Origin: Ignavibacteriales bacterium UBA1304
Lineage (GTDB): Bacteria > Bacteroidota > Ignavibacteria > Ignavibacteriales > Ignavibacteriaceae
DNA: 41,030 nucleotides
Reading direction: 5' to 3'
Assembly: GCA_002307295.1 (NCBI GenBank)
Contig: DBTY01000002.1
Coordinates: 1 to 41,030 of the forward strand
The notes below the pieces were generated by a model, which was not told the DNA's origin, ran no database searches, and saw nothing but the letters and a program-made list of their open reading frames with translations. Positions 1 to 8,291 of this stretch are shown piece after piece (the stretch's first letter is position 1; every line of letters begins with the position of its first letter). Position numbers and translations under genes: made by a program.

Positions 1-28
1 ACACAAACTATTTTACACTCCCTACTTT

Positions 29-66
29 TATCGTGAAGCGCCGCCATAATGCGACGCTTCACGATA
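29..66. terminator. Strong hairpin at left edge
   Basis: Positions 29-40 (TATCGTGAAGCG) are perfectly complementary to 55-66. After one C/A mismatch, 42-44 pair with 51-53, leaving a six-base loop. There is no clean T-run on either side, so this could be a terminator for a gene left of the window, a palindromic repeat, or a leader structure of the following gene, whose ATG is 30 bases away. Confidence 0.5.
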
Positions 67-96
67 AGCTTAATTGTATAAACTTTGGTGTCTTTT

Positions 97-2130
97 ATGA
101 AAAATACTATTTTTTATTTCTTTACATTTTTATTAATTGCGTTTTCTTCACTCGCCTATTCCCAAACTCCAAAATGGATTAATTATACACATAGTACTAT
201 TGTTACGGCATTTGCAAAAGAAGGGAATTTACTTTGGATAGGAACTGATAAGGGGCTTATAAGTATAAATCAGCTTACAGGAGAGAAAAAATGCGACGAT
301 GAATGGAATTCTGGACTGCCAAATAATCGGGTAATTTCGATTGCCATCGATAAAGCCGGAAATAAGTGGATTGGAAGTTATTGTGGAGAAGGCATAGCTA
401 AATTTGACGAAACAAATTGGACTGTATAAAATACCACAAATTCAAACTTTGTTGGCCATCATATTAATTCAATCTCTATTGATACTATCGGAAATATTTG
501 GATTGGAACTGGGGTTGAAGGATTAATCAAATTTGATGGAGTAAACTGTACTATTTATAATAAATCAAATTCAAACTTACCCGATAACTATATTAGTTCT
601 ATAATTATTGATCATTCTGGAAATAAATGGATTGGAACAAATGGTGGCGGTTTGGTAAAATTTGACGACAAAAACTGGACAATCTATAATACAACAAACT
701 CTAAGTTATCAGATAATTTCATCAGCTCTATAGCAATTGATTCAGTCGGTAATAAATGGATCGGAACTTATAGTAACGGAATAGCTAAATTTGATGATAA
801 GAACTGGACAATTTACCGTACCTCAAATTCAGGATTACCTGATAGTATGGTTAATTCAATTACAATAGATACATCAGGAAATAAATGGATTGGAACATGG
901 GGAGGTGGATTAGCCAAATTTGATAATAAGAATTGGACTGTATTTAATTCTTCAAATTCAAAACTGCCAACAAATTTTGTTTACACTGTAGTTGCTGATA
1001 ATATAGGCAATAAATGGATTGGGAATTACTCAGGCGATTTAGTCAAGTTTGATGGAACTAATTGGACTGTTTTTAATAGAACTAATTCTGGGTTACCTGA
1101 TAATAATATTTGCTCAATAGCCATAGACTCTATTAATAATAAGTGGGTTGGAACAAATGAAGGAGGACTAATTAAATTTGATGATAAAATCTGGACTGTT
1201 TACAATACAACAAATTCTGGAATATCGTCAAATTATGTTTATACTATTGTCATAGATATGGCTGGAAATAAATGGCTTGGCGGTAATTGGCTAACAAAAT
1301 TTGATGATAAAAATTGGACTGTTTACAATGCGACAAATTCAAAGTTATCTGACATTACAATTACTGCAATAGCAATAGACGCAGCTGATAACAAATGGAT
1401 CGGGAACAAAACAGGCCATTTAATTAAATTTGACAATACAAACTGGACTGTTTATACGCTTTTAAATCCAGCAATTACTTCTATTGATATAACATCATTA
1501 GCAATAGATTCAGATAATAATAAGTGGATTGGCACAGATGAAGGAAGCATCGCCAAATTTGACGGTGCCAATTGCTCTGTTTATTATTATGCAGAAAGCC
1601 CTGTTTTCCCATTCCCAAATACAAACTCAATTGTAATTGATTCTTTCGGAAATAAATGGATTGGAACAAGTAGCGGTTTATTAAAATTTAACGGTAGTTG
1701 GACTTTATATTCTACTACAAATCCTGGATTACCAAGCAATTGGGTGAATTCAACAATAATTGATAAAAACGGGAATAAATGGATAGGAACTTCTACTGGT
1801 TTATGTGTTTTTAACGAAAACGGCGTTGTATCTGGGATACAAGAAAAACCTGACAATACCGTTAGTAGTTATTCTCTTAAACAAAACTACCCTAACCCGT
1901 TTAATCCATCGACTATAATTAATTACGAGTTAAAAACGGCGGAGTTTGTTACACTTAAGGTTTATGATGTTTTGGGCAGAGAAGTCTCTACGCTTGTAAA
2001 CAGCTATCAGAACGCAGGCGCGCACAAAGTTAATTTTAACGCTTCCGCGCTTGCAAGCGGAGTATATATTTACAGCATCAGCGCTGGCTCTAAATTATCC
2101 GAATCCCGTAAAATGATTTTGATTAGGTAA
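97..2130 (+). pseudogene. Secreted WIG-repeat beta-propeller protein with T9SS sorting domain, interrupted by an in-frame TAA
   Basis: The reading frame from ATG 97 to the TAA at 2128-2130 would encode 677 residues but is broken by one TAA at 427-429. A TTG at 85 is an alternative start, but ATG 97 begins directly with a signal peptide (MKN then a hydrophobic stretch ending LAYSQ). The body has about 13 repeats of roughly 44 residues built on NKWIGT..GGL.KFD..NWTVYN, the pattern of two-component-regulator propeller (Reg_prop) blades. The last ~85 residues are a type A T9SS sorting domain (QNYPNPFNPSTIINYEL, then a GVYIYSI segment). The premature TAA replaces the Tyr of an NWTVY motif, and the frame stays open on both sides, so one substitution explains it. 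The 5' piece alone carries about two repeats, and the 3' piece lacks a signal peptide. Expected role: surface or secreted repeat protein, function unknown. Recent nonsense mutation, sequence error and readthrough cannot be separated here. Confidence 0.8.
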
Positions 2131-2165
2131 AAATTATTACGCAGAAATCTTAGAGACGTATTGTC

Positions 2166-2185
2166 ATTCCCACGAAAGTGGGAAT
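2166..2185. repeat. Palindromic REP-like hairpin
   Basis: ATTCCCAC, loop GAAA, GTGGGAAT: an 8-bp stem with a tetraloop, 36 bases after the propeller gene. It resembles the widespread intergenic family written CATTCCCACGAAAGTGGGAAT in many bacterial genomes. It may also serve as the 3' end of the propeller-gene transcript, although no T-run follows. Confidence 0.6.
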
Positions 2186-2380
2186 CTAAGCGAAAATGAA
2201 GATAATAAATATTTTGGAGAACAAAATATTTATCCATTTTTTCATCCCCAAAATTACGAATGAGTATTAAAACAATTTTATGATAATTTATTTCATCAAC
2301 TGTTGGCAAAAACTTGATCAAAAATATTTTTATTTTTGATGAAAATTGCTGGATTACAAAACTTTAATAGGAATAGTATT

Positions 2381-2869
2381 ATGATGACAAGTAGACAATG
2401 CGAAATTGCAGCAGAATCATATGCGGCTTATTTATTAGCGCAAGCTGGTTATGATGTTCTTATTCAATATGGCGCAAATCAACCTCTTTATGATTTAATT
2501 GCTAATAAAGGAAAACGCTTTTTACCCATTTCTGTAAAAGGAAGTCAAAATGGTGCATGGCCATTAGCAGTTAAATTCAAAAAAAATAGCCCTACTTATC
2601 ACGATGCAATTGATAGATGGTTGGAATCCCAGCATAGTTATATTATTTTTATATTTGTCCAATTTAAGGATGTCACATCAGGAACTTCTCCAAGAGCTTA
2701 TATAGCTCGACCTAAAGAAATAGCGAAATATATGAAAACACAATGCGATGGTCGCGGTCATGCCTCATTACAAGAAGATTGTAAAAAAGATCATCCTAAT
2801 TCTATATATAGTCATAAAATTCCAAATAAATGGAAGTTCCTGCAAAAAAGTATTGACTCATTAAAATAA
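2381..2869 (+). CDS. PD-(D/E)XK nuclease-like hypothetical protein
   Basis: A 162-residue soluble protein from the ATG at 2381; an in-frame ATG at 2339 would add 14 residues. The shorter form is preferred because it starts just before the conserved-looking helix, with a weak GGAAT upstream. An N-terminal helix with glutamates (RQCEIAAESYAAYLL) is followed by AGYDVL, then PLYDLIA (Asp about 38) and LPISVKGS (Lys about 53). The order E...D...xVK matches the core of restriction-endonuclease-like/Holliday-resolvase-like folds. The position two before the lysine is Ser rather than the usual Glu or Gln, so activity is uncertain. The rest, with AYIARPKEIAKYM, resembles the tail of such hypothetical proteins. 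It stands alone, with no methylase or partner next to it. Fold assignment is from motif order only. Confidence 0.6.
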   Translation: MMTSRQCEIAAESYAAYLLAQAGYDVLIQYGANQPLYDLIANKGKRFLPISVKGSQNGAWPLAVKFKKNSPTYHDAIDRWLESQHSYIIFIFVQFKDVTSGTSPRAYIARPKEIAKYMKTQCDGRGHASLQEDCKKDHPNSIYSHKIPNKWKFLQKSIDSLK

Positions 2870-2936
2870 AAAAAATGTTTTACAAATTATAGCTCCCCGT
2901 TTCCGTGGATATGACATATTTGGCTGAATTGTCAGG

Positions 2937-2960
2937 TTGACGCATTGACGCATTGACGGA
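2937..2960. repeat. Short tandem repeat, unit TTGACGCA x3
   Basis: Three head-to-tail 8-base units: TTGACGCA, TTGACGCA, TTGACGGA. They lie in the 282-base gap between the nuclease-like gene and the converging exported protein. No function is apparent. Confidence 0.7.
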
Positions 2961-3033
2961 TTAAAAAGTTAACAAAGGCCATCATAGTTTTGTTTTTAGT
3001 TTTTTATAATACAGATATGTATTTATTTGGTCA

Positions 3034-3058
3034 CATCTCGACCGTGACCGCCGAGATG
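3034..3058. repeat. Palindromic intergenic repeat
   Basis: CATCTCG at 3034-3040 pairs with CGAGATG at 3052-3058 around an 11-base GC-rich spacer. It resembles the dispersed CATCTCGACCG-type palindromes seen between genes in many bacteria. No T-run follows. Confidence 0.5.
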
Positions 3059-3122
3059 AAGAAAAGCGGGTATAATATTTTTTTATTAAAACTATATTTT
3101 TTTTTACAGATAACATTAACGC

Positions 3123-3160
3123 CGGCCGCCTGAATATTTTTAAGCGGCCGTTTATTTTTT
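3123..3160 (+). terminator. Intrinsic terminator, plus-strand orientation
   Basis: CGGCCGC (3123-3129) pairs with GCGGCCG (3144-3150) and is followed on the plus strand by TTTATTTTTT. The stop of the converging minus-strand gene is at 3152-3154, so the T-run sits inside the end of that gene. On the minus strand the same hairpin lacks a clear T-run. It probably serves rightward transcription from the nuclease-like gene and may also stop the leftward one. Confidence 0.6.
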
Positions 3161-4135
3161 CTTAGAATACTGATATACGCATTTAACAGAAACGGTCGGC
3201 TGATTATCTTTGTTCATGGTAATAGTCTCAATGACATTTCCATTTACATCGTAATAAGTTAAATGATGCGCGGACATTTCTCCCCTCTCGTTATATTTTA
3301 TATCCTCTACGCAATTGCCTTTGGCGTCGTAAACAAATTCGCTCCGGTAAAAAACATTATCGCCAGAATCGGAATCTATTTCTTCAATTAGACAATTCTT
3401 TGAGTCGTACTTGTAAATATATTTTGTCTGAATAGAATTATCCGCATGAGTAACTTTTTCCGCTATTTTGTTTTTTGCAGCGTCATATTCCCTGAAAATT
3501 TTTGACGTTAATTGATTTTCGTTATTATACCATTCGTCTTCAATTCGGTTTTGTTTGGAATCATATTTATAGATATAGCGCGCCTGTTGACGCTCGTCTT
3601 TTAACCAGATGACTTCCGTTTCATTTCCATTATTATCATATTTATAATAATAATTATCAACTCCGCCGCCCGGATTATTTTTAATTTCTTCAGTAATATT
3701 GCCTAATGTGTCGTATTTATAAATATGGTTTTCAACTGCGCCTGTAGGCTTGAAGTAGTTAGTTTGAATTTTGCGGTTATTTTTATCGTATGAATATAAA
3801 TATTTACTTACGGAATCTTTTCTGCTTGTTCTTACTTCCTCAATAAGGTTGCCGTTCCCGTCGTAATTATAATCTGCTTTAGCTATAGTAACGCCCTTTA
3901 AGCCAAACCATATTTCGCTTAGTGGATTGCCATTATTATTATAAGTAGTTTTTGCGCTTAAAAAGCCTTTATCATTTGGCCGTACAAGCTGATAAGTATA
4001 CTCTTCTTTGGCTTTTATGCCAAGAGTTTTAATTTTTTCAGATGCTTTATCTTTTGTTTTTCCAGAAGGATAAGCAAATGTAGAAAAGACGACAATTACA
4101 GAAAATAATAGTAAAATAACAGATTTATTTTTCAT
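3152..4135 (-). CDS. Exported YD-repeat-like protein
   Basis: 327 residues from the ATG at 4135. An upstream in-frame start at 4198 would add 21 residues before a clear signal peptide (MKNKS then a hydrophobic run ending STFAYPS), so the inner start is chosen. The mature part is a series of ~20-25 residue units of the form YKYDSKQNRIEDEWYN or YKYDNNGNETEVIWL. These resemble the YD/Rhs-type beta-strand repeats found in cell-surface proteins, but there is no Rhs core or toxin C-terminus. No T9SS domain is present, so periplasmic or outer-membrane-associated location is likely but unproven. No Shine-Dalgarno sequence precedes the ATG. It appears monocistronic. Function unknown. Confidence 0.75.
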   Translation of the reverse strand: MKNKSVILLLFSVIVVFSTFAYPSGKTKDKASEKIKTLGIKAKEEYTYQLVRPNDKGFLSAKTTYNNNGNPLSEIWFGLKGVTIAKADYNYDGNGNLIEEVRTSRKDSVSKYLYSYDKNNRKIQTNYFKPTGAVENHIYKYDTLGNITEEIKNNPGGGVDNYYYKYDNNGNETEVIWLKDERQQARYIYKYDSKQNRIEDEWYNNENQLTSKIFREYDAAKNKIAEKVTHADNSIQTKYIYKYDSKNCLIEEIDSDSGDNVFYRSEFVYDAKGNCVEDIKYNERGEMSAHHLTYYDVNGNVIETITMNKDNQPTVSVKCVYQYSKKK

Positions 4136-4302
4136 AATGTTAGCATATTGAGAAATTTTATAATAATTTATAATTTGGTAATCAGCAATAATTTGCAATT
4201 GTTTTAAAATAAATAATTTTTCTGGAATTAACTACGGATTAATCCTGTTCATTAAAAAACACGGCAACTAAATAATTCAAAAACAATTCAGTAATCCGAT
4301 TT

Positions 4303-5934
4303 ATGATTTTTCAAAAATCAAATAAATTATTCATTAAACATTCTTGCGTAATTGCATTTTTTGCTCTATTCTGCGTCTTTTTCTCTCCAATACATAATTA
4401 TCTTGGTTATACGGCAGGCGCATTATTACTGGCTGGCGTATTAGCAGGCGGATGGTTTTTTGGCGTTTGGGGCGGAGTAATATATGGTTTTACTCCAATA
4501 ATAATCAACCTCGTTTTTTACAGCAGGTATACCGGTTTATCCCTCAGAGATACTTTTTTTATGAGCCTTCCCGCTTATTTGGTTTCTATTCTTACCGGAG
4601 CCCTAACAGGAATAATCAGCGATATTTTAATAAAATATAAAATAAAGACAAAAGAATTAGAAGAAAAACAAAAAGAGCTTAACGATGAAATAGAAAATAA
4701 GATAAAAGTAGAAAAAGAGCTTGTGGCAATTCGCTCAAACCTTGAAGCTCTAATAAAAGTACGGACTAAAAAATTAGAAGAAACTCTTGAAATACTTGAG
4801 CATGAATATAACATACAGAATATATTCAAAGAACGGCTGTTAATAAACGAAGAAAGGCTAAACATAGCTCTTGATATTTCAAAATACGCCCTTTGGGATT
4901 TGAAAATTCAGGATAATTCAATGTATATTTCGCCGCAATATTATAAAATGTTAGGCTATGAGCCAGACGAATTTATCCCTTCTCCTGATTTATTAAGAAG
5001 CTTCATCCACCCGGAAGACATCCACGTCTTATCCGAAGTAAAATTCGGCAAAGAAAATCATCTTTTGGAATACAGAATGATGAAAAAAACGAGGGACTGG
5101 GTATGGGTTATTGAAAGAAGCAAAATAGTTTCCCGCAGCTCAAACGGCAGACCTCAACGCGTAGTTGGAATATTAATAGACAATTCTGAACGGAAAAACT
5201 ACGAAAAACAGCTTTTGATCTACACAGAAGAACTAAAAAACCTGAATATAAGCAAAGACAAATTTTTCTCTATTATCTCTCACGATCTCCGCGGACCTTT
5301 ACAGGGACTTCTTGGAATTTCTGAAATATTATCGGACGATACGGGAGATTTAACACGTAAACAAATTGCCGTTCTTGCTAATGAATTAAATAAAACGGTA
5401 AAAAATCAGTTTAATCTGCTCACTAATTTATTGGAATGGTCAAGAATCCAAACCGGAGCAATAAAATACGCTCCTGTGCAAATAGCTCTTAGCGTTTTAA
5501 CCGAACAAATTATGCTGCTTTTTGACGAAAATGCAAAACAAAAAAGCATTAAACTTGAAAACACAATTGAACCAAATAAAATAGTGAAAGCGGATAATTA
5601 TATGCTTAATAGCGTTATTCGCAATTTACTTTCTAACGCAATAAAGTTTACGCCAAGCAATGGTAAAATTATAATTTCAAGTCATACGGAAAAAGATTTT
5701 GAAATTGTTACCGTATCAGACACCGGAGTAGGCATGAGCGAAAAGGAATTAAATAAACTCTTCGCTATAGAAAATAAACTTTCTAATCCAGGCACCGCAA
5801 ACGAAAAAGGAACCGGGCTGGGACTAATACTTTGCAAAGAGTTTGTTGAAACAAACGGAGGGAAAATCTGGGTTGAAAGCAAAATCAATCAAGGCTCTGA
5901 ATTTCATTTTACAGTACCAGTTTATAAACAATAA
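4303..5934 (+). CDS. Membrane-bound PAS-domain sensor histidine kinase
   Basis: 543 residues. Residues ~10-105 hold about four hydrophobic helices with a GG.WFG.WGG turn, like a membrane sensor module. A charged coiled coil follows (~108-175, rich in Glu/Lys). Next is a PAS fold of the PAS_3 type (~180-303: ALWDLKIQDN, MLGYEPDEF, WVWVIERSKIV) with its PAC tail ending in a SERKNYEKQ linker. The HisKA domain has the phospho-acceptor His327 in ISHDLRGPLQ. The ATPase domain shows the N box (NLLSNAIKFT, ~441-450), DTGVGM (~473) and GTGLGL (~503). All residues expected for autophosphorylation are present. No response regulator is adjacent, so it is an orphan kinase. Its signal is unknown; the membrane part and PAS suggest combined membrane and cytosolic sensing. 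Confidence 0.9.
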   Translation: MIFQKSNKLFIKHSCVIAFFALFCVFFSPIHNYLGYTAGALLLAGVLAGGWFFGVWGGVIYGFTPIIINLVFYSRYTGLSLRDTFFMSLPAYLVSILTGALTGIISDILIKYKIKTKELEEKQKELNDEIENKIKVEKELVAIRSNLEALIKVRTKKLEETLEILEHEYNIQNIFKERLLINEERLNIALDISKYALWDLKIQDNSMYISPQYYKMLGYEPDEFIPSPDLLRSFIHPEDIHVLSEVKFGKENHLLEYRMMKKTRDWVWVIERSKIVSRSSNGRPQRVVGILIDNSERKNYEKQLLIYTEELKNLNISKDKFFSIISHDLRGPLQGLLGISEILSDDTGDLTRKQIAVLANELNKTVKNQFNLLTNLLEWSRIQTGAIKYAPVQIALSVLTEQIMLLFDENAKQKSIKLENTIEPNKIVKADNYMLNSVIRNLLSNAIKFTPSNGKIIISSHTEKDFEIVTVSDTGVGMSEKELNKLFAIENKLSNPGTANEKGTGLGLILCKEFVETNGGKIWVESKINQGSEFHFTVPVYKQ

Positions 5935-5949
5935 TTCCAAATAATCCAC

Positions 5950-5973
5950 GCCGGAGAATAAATTATCTCCGGC
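5950..5973. terminator. Hairpin between convergent genes
   Basis: GCCGGAGA (5950-5957) and TCTCCGGC (5966-5973) form a perfect 8-bp stem over an 8-base loop, midway between the stops of the kinase and DinB-like genes. A shared bidirectional terminator is likely, although T-runs are weak. Confidence 0.65.
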
Positions 5974-5984
5974 AGATAGATAAA

Positions 5985-6506
5985 CTACAAGTACATTTCT
6001 CTAATAACATTTACATGATGAGCCGTATGCCCTCCAATAATATAAGCAATTGCGCGAACAGACATTCTGTTGTTATTAGCTATACCCGTCTTAACACAAT
6101 CTTTAACGCTGAGCCGTTTAAATAAGGAAATATTAGCTTCTCTCGCTAATTCAAAATCTGCGATTAATTCATCCAGACTAAGAGAGTTGTAGGCTCCTTC
6201 TTTAGCCCATACGTCCTGATCGTAGCCTGGCAATGCAGAAGTCCCTCCGCGGGCAAAATAGAGCGCACGGAAGCCATAAACGCGATCTGAATCAATTATA
6301 TGCCCTATCACTTCCTTGATTGTCCATTTTTCAGGCGCATATTTATAATTTCCTTTTTCTTCAGAAATTGATTTGATTAATTTTATAAGATCATTCTTTT
6401 GCTCAGCCAAAAAAGTTATTACATTTTCTTCGCCAATCATATCAATATATTTACTGAAATGAGGAGCGTGTTCAGAAAGATCAGGTTTAGAAATATTAAT
6501 ATCCAT
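5985..6506 (-). CDS. DinB-like (DinB_2 / YfiT-type) putative metal-dependent protein
   Basis: 173 residues from ATG 6506; GTG 6515 is also in frame. The protein is an all-helical bundle with the histidine pattern of the DinB/YfiT superfamily: H69 in VIGHIIDSDRV, and H160, H163 and H164 in GGHTAHHVNVIREMYL at the C-terminus. KWTIKEVIGHI is the typical family start of the first metal ligand helix. Members are metal-binding cytoplasmic proteins, some acting as thiol-dependent transferases; the substrate cannot be read from sequence. The gene follows the esterase gene by 14 bases on the same strand, so the two are probably cotranscribed, although a secreted esterase and a cytosolic DinB protein have no obvious joint role. 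Confidence 0.85.
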   Translation of the reverse strand: MDINISKPDLSEHAPHFSKYIDMIGEENVITFLAEQKNDLIKLIKSISEEKGNYKYAPEKWTIKEVIGHIIDSDRVYGFRALYFARGGTSALPGYDQDVWAKEGAYNSLSLDELIADFELAREANISLFKRLSVKDCVKTGIANNNRMSVRAIAYIIGGHTAHHVNVIREMYL

Positions 6507-6520
6507 TATGCTCACTTTGA

Positions 6521-7705
6521 TTATTTAATTAAAATCATTTTTTGCGTATCCTTATAGACTTTTTGATTATTTACATCGACAGCCGATAAGGAATAAAAAT
6601 AAACGCCGCTTGGCAAGGAACCCGCATTAAATTCATAATTATAATTCCCCGCTTTGTAAAACCCGCTTATTTCGTTTTTTACCATTTGTCCTGCTATATT
6701 ATAAATTACCAATTTTACATTACAATCAAAAGGCAAAATAAACGAGATATTTGTAGACGGGTTAAAAGGATTTGGATAATTTTGTTTTAGTAAAAAACTG
6801 TTTGGTTTTTCTGCATTATAATTCTTTACGTCAGTCGCCTGAAGATTAAGCCAGGCGTCGGCCATTCGTTCACCCAAAGTAAGAATACCAGAAGTAAGAT
6901 AATGAATATTATCAGAACCGACAGAAAAATCATCCGTATCGACCCATTTTACATTTGATCCCTGCTTTGTAATATTAACCTGCGCAGTGCGTACAGTTTC
7001 TTTGTATGTATAAGCCGATTTTATACCTATCCGTCCAAGAATAAAAGGCATTTCCGGATTGCCTAAATCAGTCCGAACGTTGTAAATAAATTTCTTTATG
7101 TTAGATAAATAGTTAGCGGCGTAAGATGAATTTTCAGCGTCAGACTCCCCCTGCATCCAAAAGAATCCGACTACTTTTGTTTTATAGCCAGATTTATGAA
7201 TCTGTAAAAGCGCCGAATCAATCTGCTTCATTATTTGGCTGTAAAGCAAATTGCCCGTAGTTGAATTTTTATTCCAATCGTTAGCCAGATTTGTTCCGGC
7301 ATATGCGCATTTAATAACGCTAATTTTATTCCCAGCCTTATAAATTTTGCGCGCAAGACTCATTTCAGGACCGAAGAAATTTGTATCTAAAGCAATGAAA
7401 GGATCCTGTGTCTGATATTTTAAAGTAACCCACTTGCCTTTAGACGTTCCATTAAACGGCGTGGCATTGCCTTTTGAGGGAGGCATTCCGCTATGATAAT
7501 AAAAACCAATTTTGGCGTCAACGCTGTCTTTTGACAAAAGCGATATATCCGTATGCCAGCTTAAAGCGTTTGATTGCCCGGCTACTATTATGATATTTTT
7601 AGTGGAATCATTTTCATTCTGACAAGCGTAGGTTGAAGAATTAATATTACAATCGATTAACAGAAGAGAAATTAATAAACAAATTTTTAAGAATTTAATT
7701 TTCAT
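6521..7705 (-). CDS. Secreted SASA-domain (SGNH-type) carbohydrate/sialate acetylesterase with T9SS sorting domain
   Basis: 394 residues. A signal peptide occupies residues 1-~28. The esterase domain spans ~36-290. Block I is AGQSN with the nucleophile Ser45; WMQGESDA (183-190) is the signature of the SASA/carbohydrate esterase 6 group; D265 and H268 in SDNIHYL complete the triad. Such enzymes remove acetyl esters from xylan or sialic acids; the substrate here is not determinable. Residues ~301-394 are a T9SS type A sorting domain (LLKQNYPNPFNPSTNI ... GVYFYSLSA), so the enzyme should be secreted or anchored at the cell surface. The gene is upstream of the DinB-like gene. Its promoter must lie in the AT-rich region to the right, which it shares with the non-coding element beginning near 7763. 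Confidence 0.9.
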   Translation of the reverse strand: MKIKFLKICLLISLLLIDCNINSSTYACQNENDSTKNIIIVAGQSNALSWHTDISLLSKDSVDAKIGFYYHSGMPPSKGNATPFNGTSKGKWVTLKYQTQDPFIALDTNFFGPEMSLARKIYKAGNKISVIKCAYAGTNLANDWNKNSTTGNLLYSQIMKQIDSALLQIHKSGYKTKVVGFFWMQGESDAENSSYAANYLSNIKKFIYNVRTDLGNPEMPFILGRIGIKSAYTYKETVRTAQVNITKQGSNVKWVDTDDFSVGSDNIHYLTSGILTLGERMADAWLNLQATDVKNYNAEKPNSFLLKQNYPNPFNPSTNISFILPFDCNVKLVIYNIAGQMVKNEISGFYKAGNYNYEFNAGSLPSGVYFYSLSAVDVNNQKVYKDTQKMILIK

Positions 7706-7762
7706 TTTAGTGTAAATAATTTTTATAGTTAGTAATGTAACAATAATTTTTCAGTTTTAACA

Positions 7763-7845
7763 TATGCACAATGCGATTATTTAATTATCGAATTTTATCA
7801 ACTGTCCACAATAATTAGAAGTAAAAAGCAAAAGTATTGTGCATA
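7763..7845. repeat. 10-bp perfect inverted repeat with inner near-palindrome
   Basis: TATGCACAAT (7763-7772) is the exact reverse complement of ATTGTGCATA (7836-7845). The enclosed 63 bases contain a 17-base near-palindrome at 7774-7790 (CGATTATTTAATTATCG, one mismatched pair). It could be the closing stem of the 5' domain of an RNA, or a pair of protein-binding sites upstream of the esterase gene. Confidence 0.6.
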
Positions 7846-7908
7846 ACTTTAAGGAGCATGCATCCGAATTAATTTGCTATATGTATTGGGTATCATGCCA
7901 TAGATACT

Positions 7909-7960
7909 GGGAGCACGTTGGCTATAAATATGGGAGCACACGCCTGTATGTCGTGCTCCC
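7909..7960 (+). other. Mutually exclusive GC-rich stems in the left motif cluster
   Basis: CGTGCTCCC at 7952-7960 can pair perfectly with GGGAGCACG at 7909-7917 (9 bp). Alternatively 7953-7960 can pair with GGGAGCAC at 7932-7939 (8 bp, 13-base loop). The two stems exclude each other. Confidence 0.55.
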
Positions 7961-8265
7961 CACATAATTACCAGATATTGTTTTACATAGCGTTTCAAGA
8001 CACAACATATACACTTATTAACATAATTAAGAAATAGCCTGGTTTGCTTAATGCAATTGGTTAGCGTTTTAGTTTTATCCGGCATCTTATTGTTATTAAT
8101 GCAGTTAGCCAACCTTTCATTAGATATTCTATTAAGTCTTTTAGGATAACTTTTCTCTTTATAAGTAGATTTAGCTATTTTATTATATATACAGACTGAA
8201 CTTGTTTGGAATAACCATTTAATATCTAATAAGTTAGATAAATAGAATATTAAGGGGAACTACAA

Positions 8266-8291
8266 AGATTACTCTGAAATCAGAGTGATCT
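8266..8291 (+). other. 11-bp hairpin in the non-coding region
   Basis: AGATTACTCTG (8266-8276), loop AAAT, CAGAGTGATCT (8281-8291). All eleven positions pair if the transcript is from the plus strand, where the one non-Watson-Crick pair is U-G; on the minus strand that position is an A/C mismatch. No T-run follows, so it is a structural stem rather than a terminator. Confidence 0.6.

Noticed and set aside
427..660. Programmed frameshift or separate downstream gene starting near 652
   Set aside because: The two parts are in the same frame with a single TAA, and the downstream TTG has no signal peptide or ribosome site; a nonsense codon is simpler.
2070..2321. 83-codon minus-strand ORF after the propeller gene
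   Set aside because: It reads through the REP-like palindrome (typical DSHFRGND translation) and the end of a real gene.
7799..7812. DnaA-box-like CTGTCCACA as part of a replication origin
   Set aside because: Only one loose match; no cluster of boxes, no dnaA, dnaN or other origin genes nearby.
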